Shown: piece by piece, positions 48,501 through 57,500 of the stretch | Layout: each line of letters opens with the position of its first letter | How positions within the stretch are numbered: position 1 is the stretch's first letter | Source of the DNA: Owenia fusiformis | Taxonomy: Eukaryota > Annelida > Polychaeta > Sabellida > Oweniidae | Length of the DNA stretch: 64,000 bases | Direction: 5' to 3' | Assembly: GCA_903813345.2 (NCBI GenBank) | Contig: CAIIXF020000002.1 | Coordinates: 15,012,467 to 15,076,466 of the forward strand | Notes under the pieces: model-generated | Databases searched by the model: none | What the model was told of the DNA's origin: nothing | Seen by the model: only the letters and a program-made list of their open reading frames with translations | Translations under genes and position numbers: made by a program

Positions 48501-51500
48501 TCATCAGATTTGCTTTTAGCTTCTATTTCAAGCCGTTTTAATTCAATTTCTTTTTGAATTTCTTGTTCTCTTATTTCTTTTTCAATTTGCATTTCTTGTT
48601 CTCTTAATCTTATTTCTTTTTCACTCTCTCTTTTTTCTTTTTCATTTTGAATTTCTAATTCTTTTTCTCTCAATTCTCTGATTTCTCTTTCTTTTTGAAT
48701 TTCTAATTCTTTTTCTCTCATTTCTCTTTCATTTTGCAATTCTTTCTCTCTTATTTCAAGCTCTTTAAGCTTAATAGGATCAACAGGGTCAACATGTTGG
48801 GCTGGCTGCTCAGGCAGAAGTGTTTCTGCGACCAAATATTGAAAAACAAAATTTTTAATTGTATCCTTTTTGTATGAGCTTTTGACTGACAGGCCAACAT
48901 GTTTTGCAATTGCCAGAAGTTCAGTTTTCTTTAAATCATCAAATTCCTCCAAAGAGGGCGCTTCTAAAAATGTCTCAACCTCAAAACTCATTTTTCAATT
49001 AATTGCTGTCTTCACAGTTAAAATTTACAAGTTTTAGATTTTGAATTTTGAAATATTTGAATTTTAGCTTGTTGTAGTTGGATCCCGGACGAGCCCCCAA
49101 TTTCTGTTACGTACGAAAATAACAGAAAGTAAAAACAGCAATTAAAATATGATAACAATATATTTATACTTTGAAAACTAAATAATATAACAATAATATA
49201 AAGGAGGTTTAATACTTAAGTGATGTCCAATCAATGGTACGGCTTATTCTTGATGTCGATAAATGTCGTTGACGATCCTTGAGAATGATCCAGATCACGA
49301 AATGTTTCAATAATCGTTAATAGTTCTCCAATGTTTGTAATAATCCAATAATGTTTGTTGTAATCCTATAATGTTCGTATCCAATAATGTTTGATGATAA
49401 TCCACGAATGTATATGATAATCCGTATATAGTGTGTGTTGTAATATATGTCCATATAAAGTCCTCAGGTTGTATGTTTGTAGTGTTATAAATGTTCCCAC
49501 AGTAGGTGTCTATAATATTCCGCTAAGAAGATGTCCTTTTGATAAACTTTGAAATTCTGCTCTATTTAGTTCCTTTGAGATGTCCAGTTATGATGACTTA
49601 ATTATCTGCTACTGAGTCCACTTTGCAGTTTTATTTATAGTGTGAAAGAATCATCTAGAAAGAATCTTCTGGAACTGAGACTACTTGTTGAGTTTTGATT
49701 GGACATCTCCAGTCACATGATTAAATTTTAATGAATGGTTATAATTTCTAGAACTATCTGGATGGTCAAGGGTTAATGAGTCATTCAGTTCAGTTCTGTT
49801 TACAAGATACAGTGTATGATGTCATTGTGACCTTGACCCAAGATCTCTAATGAAGATCAGTTACAGTATATGCATATTGATAAACTAAACTTAATGTGAA
49901 TATAATAGAATATAATACTGTAACAACTAGCTTATGCTTACAGCACTGGTTAAGATAAAGCCTCAAAAGCAAAGCCTATGATCCACACTATTAAGATCAA
50001 AGCTTATTATCCCCAGCCTATTAAGATACTTAGTTAGATCACTTACTTACAAGCTAATTTTAAAATGGGTGTTAGATGAACAATGTTTTGATTGAAGTTA
50101 CATTATCTAGCAAAACAGGCATGCAAATTGTGTTATTGTTGATGTTTATTAGATGACCAAGCACTATTCCCTCCCACCAAAGCATGCGCCACATTAAAAG
50201 CCTACAAAAGAAACTGACAAGTTAGTCACCAAAATAATCTCATAAAAACTGTTTGTAATTTTCATTGTTTTAGGGAAACAAGGGATTTCTATCTGTAAAA
50301 CTTCATATCAACATATTTAAATAAACTTGGGGGTTGACAACTTAGAATTCTTCAAAAATACAACCTCGATGCTTCAAGTGGTTTAATTTGTATGGGTTTT
50401 CTATGTATAACTAACAATAACAATTAATTATATTTAACTAGAGTTTCAGAACACCAAAACAATGAACTCACAAACACCTTCAAAGGAGACAGGAAAAGGT
50501 TTTACCTATTTATTGTCCAATATGGCTTAGGGACCCGCATGATATCATTGTGGTGTGTGTAAGGATCCTCTAATAACAGGTTTTTGAAAAATTAAACCTT
50601 GCAATAAGCAGAGGTGTGAATTCCAAATTAAACCCAGCTGCATTAAGAGAAAATTCAAAATCATATTTATTTATTTATCAAAGTGCATATTGAAATTTTT
50701 TTCCAGATTTGAATTTGTTTTAATATTTCAAAGGTTCTTTATAATAGATATTTTGGTTGGGAGATTATAAAAGCTGGCACCCACCTCCAGTTTTCTCCAA
50801 AGCTTATCCTTAAACAGGCACAATTATACTATGTGTGTCCGGGTCCTGTATTACTATATGCAGGCTGAGCATGCAGAAAACAATCAGTGTGAACAGATGA
50901 ACATGCAGCGGGGAAACAACATTTGTGTGATATTTTTAAAACTAAACCAAGATGGGTCTTGACTTACATGTATTTCCATCTAAAATATCACGCAGAAACT
51001 ATATGACTTTCAAGATGCAACAAAATGCAAGATGAACAAAAGTAATAAATTCATAATTCATAATTTCATTTAAGTGAAGACCCGACACAGCTTAGTTTAT
51101 AAAATATCACAGATTCAAAAATGACCATTGGTTCTGCACCACAAGCTCATGCCATCCACACCGATTGTTTTCTGGTTGTTCAGTGTGCAATAGGATGTGT
51201 ATCCCATGTTAACTTTAGTGTCATGCTTTCTGGCTAGTTATATGTAGGATGAGTAATTTACATTACCAAGATACCAGGGATAGCAGTGAGATTTCACAGC
51301 ATAAATTGCCAGAACATGATACATTAGCATTAGAATCAGTTATGCTGGCAGTTTATTGTTGAATCAAAGTTTTTTTTAAGGTAGAATTCTAGTTTAGGCT
51401 TGATTTTGAAAGGGTTTGCAATAATGTGGTCTCCTAAAGGGGAAAACCAGGTATATGGAAGATGGAACAGCCAAGAACAGTCAATTATGTCTGTTGAAAA

Positions 51501-54500
51501 TGTCTGAATCACTGAAACCAGTAAATTTATTTTGATTTTGCCAATATCATGATTCCTAGGAAGTATCAAAGACCCAATTTTGGTACAGTCCTGTATGAAA
51601 CCATAATGAATACAAATATGAGATCATATACAAGTATTATGTAATACATTTCAAGCAAACTTAAAGTAAATACTTAAAGGTATGATTAAATATGAGCAGT
51701 TGGATGTGAATTTAATTTCAAATTGACCAATAGTCTGCAATGCCCATGTTACATAAGACACCCAGGTGTATCAGTTAACTGAAGTTTTCCTCTTTTAACA
51801 CCATTCAGACCTTTCTCATACACAAAGATAACTGTATATTTCTTAGAAAATAAGATATATTTCTTAAAATAGAAAATATTTAAAAAGTATAAAGATAACG
51901 TATTAAGATTGTTCGATTTATCAAAGTGCACGAATTGTCTTTGCATTATGATATAATGAGAGTGGAGTGTTCCTTTGTCTGGTACACAACAGTTGTACGT
52001 TTCTTTTGAATATGGCGACGTCGGGAAAATCTGAAATAATATAATATGAAGTGGCACATTTAAACTAAGGAGTGTTGTTTGCAACTCTTGCCTGAGAAGA
52101 TAATTTGCGAAACATCTGCCTTACATTCACATCATAGTACCTAAAATAAGAAATAGTGTGTTTGCAATACTTTGAGTAGCAAAGCTGCAAGACAAGAAAG
52201 AGGTTATACGTGAAATATTGGAGCATAAATTATGTGCAAATTACATAACAAAGTCTTACAGTTAGGAAAATCAAAAAGAATGTTAAAACATAATGCAAAA
52301 TCTTATGTTTGGAAGAATGTTAGACATGTCTAGAATGTCCCTGGTTTAACTGTTTAAGGCCTTATTTTAGTTACCCTTTGCATTCGTTTGACTTCACTTC
52401 TTAAAAGAGAGCTTCGTCTTCACTCTTTCAAACTAAAATAAACCTGTGAACTCACCGCGCCAATCAGTGTTCGTCGGCCAAATTTGACCGACGTTCTATA
52501 TATGGTTATTCCTTCTGATGTCATCGTTGAGCCCGAAATTGACCGATGACATGCACATATTTAATTAGAACGCATTTGGCGTATGTTTCTTCAAGCTCGC
52601 CCATTGTAGGAAGAAAGGTCAGCGCGTAAGTCAAAAGTGATTTATTACCCAAACTGTCACCGGCACCCGTCGTGGGGGCGGGGCCACTAAACTGTAATAT
52701 GGTCTCTACTAGGCAGAGTGTAGTTTAACTAGACTCTGCACGCAGGGTATATTTTAGTAAATGTTAATGAAACACAACTTATTATTGAGAGAGAAGTTAT
52801 AATAGATGCTAATTACTAGCCACAACCAGACACTGCAATTAAATCAACATGAACAACTCTTGGCACAGGCGTTCGTTTTTGAATAACCTTAACTTCTGAT
52901 TCATTAACTTGTGAAATGAAAAGACTTGTTACCAAATCAGAAATGATGATGGTTCCAAAAATGAGCCTTTGGGTCATTTGATGAAATGACATGTTCTTGG
53001 TGCATAACAAAAGACAAAGAAACATATGATAATTGATACACTGTAATGTAACAACAGACTTGTCCAAAAATGAATCATTAATCTCAAAGGCCCATGAATT
53101 CATATCAACTCAATATCTTCATCTCAGAAACTCTCAAACTCAAACAAATGCTAATATCTTGAAAATGACTGACAGGATTGTAAGGTCCATTGTTTAACAC
53201 AAACCAGAATTAGCCCTGGGCATCACCATGTTTTATATGTCTCTGAATAAATGAACCAAAATATTGAATTCAGATCCATGTTCATTGTGACACAGTTTCT
53301 ACTATATCTTGAAGAGATCAGAATGGTAAATATTTACTTACACTTTCCAGGCAAAGTCTCTCAAGAGGCAGCTTAGAGGAATAAGAAGTAGTCCCAGCCA
53401 GAATATACTGCAGCCAAACACATACTTGTCCTGCAATTACACAAACATTTCAAAACCAATCTAAACTGTTTTAAAAGGGTTGTTGCTACAGATCAACTGA
53501 CTACATGTTATACCAGATATAAACAAAACAATGAAACGATTCTCATACTTTATTATCATCAACTTGGCTAACCATTAAATCAGCAAAACAATCTGCAGAA
53601 CATAATCAGAAGTATGTAATTTATTAGAAACAATGCTAAGGCAGCTACAATGGAGGGTAAATCGCGATTTTTCTCAGAAATTTTCAGGATCACAATTTTC
53701 AAATATTCAATCGATTGATCATTTTCTAGACTCATTCAAGTTCTAGTCGATAAGCCGAGTCACTTGTTACACCACTACATATATTGTGCTAAAGGATGGA
53801 AGAACAGGTGGATGAGTTGGCAACTGCTTCCCATTTGAGCCAAAAATGATTAGTGAAAGGCTTACCATTCCAACCATCTCAGGTCCTATGTCAACTAAGG
53901 GCCAGATGTGACTGTAGATTGCTAGGAACAGGAACCAGCTTATTATACTTCCCCATATAGCAACATGAGACAACTGAAATAACAACATTATTACATAACT
54001 CAAGTTTAACTTCAGAGTAAAATGATTTACATTGTATTTTCGACATTTGAATTTGATGAATCTACACAGAAACATTACTACACTGTCATATTTGTGAGCA
54101 CCCCAATAATCTGATAATGATTTCGCCACATAACAAAGGTGCCATACCATGAACATGCAGAAACAAGTCAAATGTCATTTAGACTTCAATTTTAAAGTAC
54201 TCAATGCCAGTGTAAAACTTGACAACTTAAGGATTGTGCATTTTCTCTGTGGTCATCTTTAAAATTTACTCTACATATTAGCTAGATTTAAATTTTGCAT
54301 ATTTTTTTCTCGTACCTCTGTAGTATTAACATTTTGCCAGGGTGTGAAACAATATATCTACTATTTATAAGCCAATTACTAATACAACTTACCCATGTCC
54401 AGGCACTGGTCTCCAGCCCTGCCTTTAGACACACTGTAACTACGACATACTGAAACAAACATACAAACAAACATGCATTTGTACTGATTTTTTATTACTT

Positions 54501-57500
54501 CAAATAGGTCTTAAAATTAACCTTACAAGATGCTATTACTAGTAAAACATTTTTGAAACATTCTCGCCTTCAGCTATTCTATTTTACTCGACTACAACAC
54601 CATGCCCATGAAAAGATGATACTTACAGTATATACCATATTGCCCAGGAACAAATAGTCCCCTACTTTACCATCTTTAAATGCTATGTCTGAAAGAGAAA
54701 TAGGCATTAGAACAACACAAATTGAGTGTGTTTCTTGAATGAATTAGAATCTAAACTAAATCATAGCAATGTCACTTGAGCAAATAGATTGGAGAGGCCC
54801 TCATTGCATTCTGCACTTCACTACAATGACCATTCATCAAAGATAAGATCTAGAAGTTTTTATGTTTGTTCTGTATAGATATCTAATAGCAACTTTTTAT
54901 TGTGCTATACATGTACTTCCTTACGGTCTTCCCACATTTTAGTAATTTTACTTCATTCAAGTTTTAAGTTACATGCATTCATTCTGACACTCTTTAGGAG
55001 AAATATGTTTATGAATGAACAACTACAAAAGGTTGTTACCCTGAGTGAGAGCTAACACAGGGAGCCAGAATAGAGCTATGGAATGATAAATGGAGTTGGC
55101 AATCCACATCCAGAACACCTGAAAGAATAATGAAATATGATTTAATCACAGGAACATAAAGTGGCAAATTGGAATGGGCAGAGGATACTCAAAAACCTTG
55201 ATTTGCCATTATAGGACATCTTGACACAATCTGAATATTCAATTTCAATGGGTTTTCTCATGGAAGCCTAATATGTCACATTTATTTGCATTAAGACCAA
55301 TATTTTGCTGAAATAATCCCTAAGCTTAATAGTTTTCACTAGCCATTTGGGATACTTAATCTACTTGGTTGAAGGTGTCTCTCAAACAACTAAATGTCAC
55401 TTGTGTCCCCGCTTATGATAATGACATGTAAAAACATACCTTCACATTGAAGAGCTCTGCATTTTGCGATGACTTGTATAAAGCTGGAAACTTCAGCATG
55501 GTATTTGCACTACAGTGTCTGTCAAACAGACCTAGGACTAGTGGAGGAGCAGCAGTGAAGGCCTACAATGGTAATACAATGTGATTCCCTGTCCTTGTTA
55601 TGGACAAGGATGTTCAAAACAACTTTGTTTCATTTTTGGATAACTTCAACATCTTGCTGTTCATTTCGATCTTCAGTTTTATTTAAAAAAATGAAACCAG
55701 TTAAAATCACTCAATGCCCTCATATTGGCCTCCTTCACCCAAGCATCATATTTATAAAATACATCTACACTAAATGTTGGATGAACTAAATATATTTCTC
55801 ATAAACCTTTAATGTTTTTCCCACTTGGCAATCTTTTTAATATCAAGGTGACACTACTTGAAACAACCAAAAATCAATAAAATCAAATTATTCTGCTACT
55901 TTTCTCTCTACACTAAATCTACTTAAACACAACTTCATGTACTCTAGTGTAGTATGGCATCCTTGGGCCATTCCCCTTTGTCTGAATTCTGTTGGAAAGC
56001 TTAGACCCCTAGTAATTTGAGCCCCATCCTGATAAAACATAGCTACAGGCCTGTCCCCAATAGATTCTTCAAATACAGCAGTACATGAATATACTGGGAG
56101 CAGGCCATGAATTTCTCACAAGACTACACACATAAACCATCTAGTCTACATACCACATTGTACAAGCCTATAGACCACCGCTCAAATAAAATCTGGCCGG
56201 TAAAGCCACTAACCATCGCAAACCAGAACTGAAACATGGAATCAAATGAAAATGCTAATTATGTTCTAATGTCAGCATTTTGTACACAACTAACACAATC
56301 AGTGAGGCTGCACAGTCAGGGGTTAGGAACTATTATATCTAAATCCTAAAATGTAACACATGTTAGGGTGATTTATGAACCTAAAATAAAAAATGTTAGA
56401 ATTAATATTGGTGTGTCAATCAAAGCATAGCTTCAGGTTATGAACCAAAACAAGGTAGATAGTGCCCCATAGTATATTAGAACAACATTAATACCTTGAC
56501 AATTATGGACCAAATGAAATATGGGCCATAATGCTAAAACAAAAATATTTTACAAAACGACAGAACATTCAACAAGACCACTAGGCCAGCTAGCTATAGG
56601 TGGTATCTGGGCAACTAGATCGTAAAATAAACTAGAACTACATTGTAGCCTGAGCACAACAAAAGAGATAAAGTCGGACATTTTGTTTTTACATCACTGT
56701 AACTTTGAACAAAACATATTTTTACAATATTGCTATTGCAGTACAAATGGCCCCAATGGTATTTGAGTTATGACCCGGACGTACGAACGGATGGATGTAT
56801 GGATGGACAGACGTACGGACAGAGGCGTTCCCTATATCCCTCCGAACTTTGTTCTAAATATTAGAATTTATTAAAGATTTAACATCTGAAATGTTGTGTC
56901 CAGGCTACAATTGTTTCTGGAGGTTTCTTAGCAGGCATATTGAGATATTGGGGAGGACATACCACATTGTACAGTCCAATGGTCCACCTCTCAAATAAGA
57001 TCTGACCTGAGTAGCTACTGTACATAGAATACCAAAACTGGAATATTGCACATAATCATTATTCTTCCATAAGACTTTAAGCAATAGATTCCTGGAAACA
57101 ATATTGACATCGCATTGTTTATTTAGAGATTTCTATATTCTTTTCTGTTTTTATCAATTATTCTAGGCATTAGTTTAAATAGTTTAACTTTTAGTGTTAT
57201 CATCGCCATTTATTCTCCTCAATAAAAAATAGAGACATGTATCCCATACCAACTAAGGTTCTTTGTTCTTGGTACATATTGTGCGGGAATATATGTGCTT
57301 CAAAGGAGCAGGTATCTATTCCTATATCTATCCCACCCTGACTGAGGTCCGTATTGATGTTTTTTATAATATTAATCCATGAATTTTAAAAACATTTTTA
57401 CGATCAGAAAATCCATTTTTAAAATTTTGGAACTTTAGAGGGTAAAATGAACCAAGACCCTCAATAGGTATGGGATACATCTATTATGTGTGGTCTGTTA

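Larger units (their letters stand above)
42872..49925 (-). mobile_element. Ty3/gypsy-order LTR retrotransposon of Gmr1-like type, looks whole
   Basis: Two 821-bp LTRs (TGTTAC…GTAACA) enclose one long minus-strand ORF, a primer-binding site matching tRNA-Pro, and a purine-rich tract. ACTA flanks both sides (42868-42871 and 49926-49929), a 4-bp target duplication. Domains run gag, protease, integrase, RT, RNase H. RT motifs are of Ty3 type, yet integrase precedes RT, the arrangement known from Gmr1. No envelope ORF was seen. The LTRs look identical, so the insertion is very young. It sits in an intron of the ATP8A1-like gene on the same strand. No breaks are visible. Confidence 0.93.

Noticed and set aside
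43946-48991. Ty1/copia element, because integrase precedes RT
   Set aside because: RT and RNase H motifs ([19 protein letters not shown]) are of Ty3 type; Gmr1-like Ty3 elements are known to have this order.
53767-54171. A 134-codon minus-strand ORF as a separate gene
   Set aside because: It is the TM9 exon of the flippase plus intron read-through at both ends.
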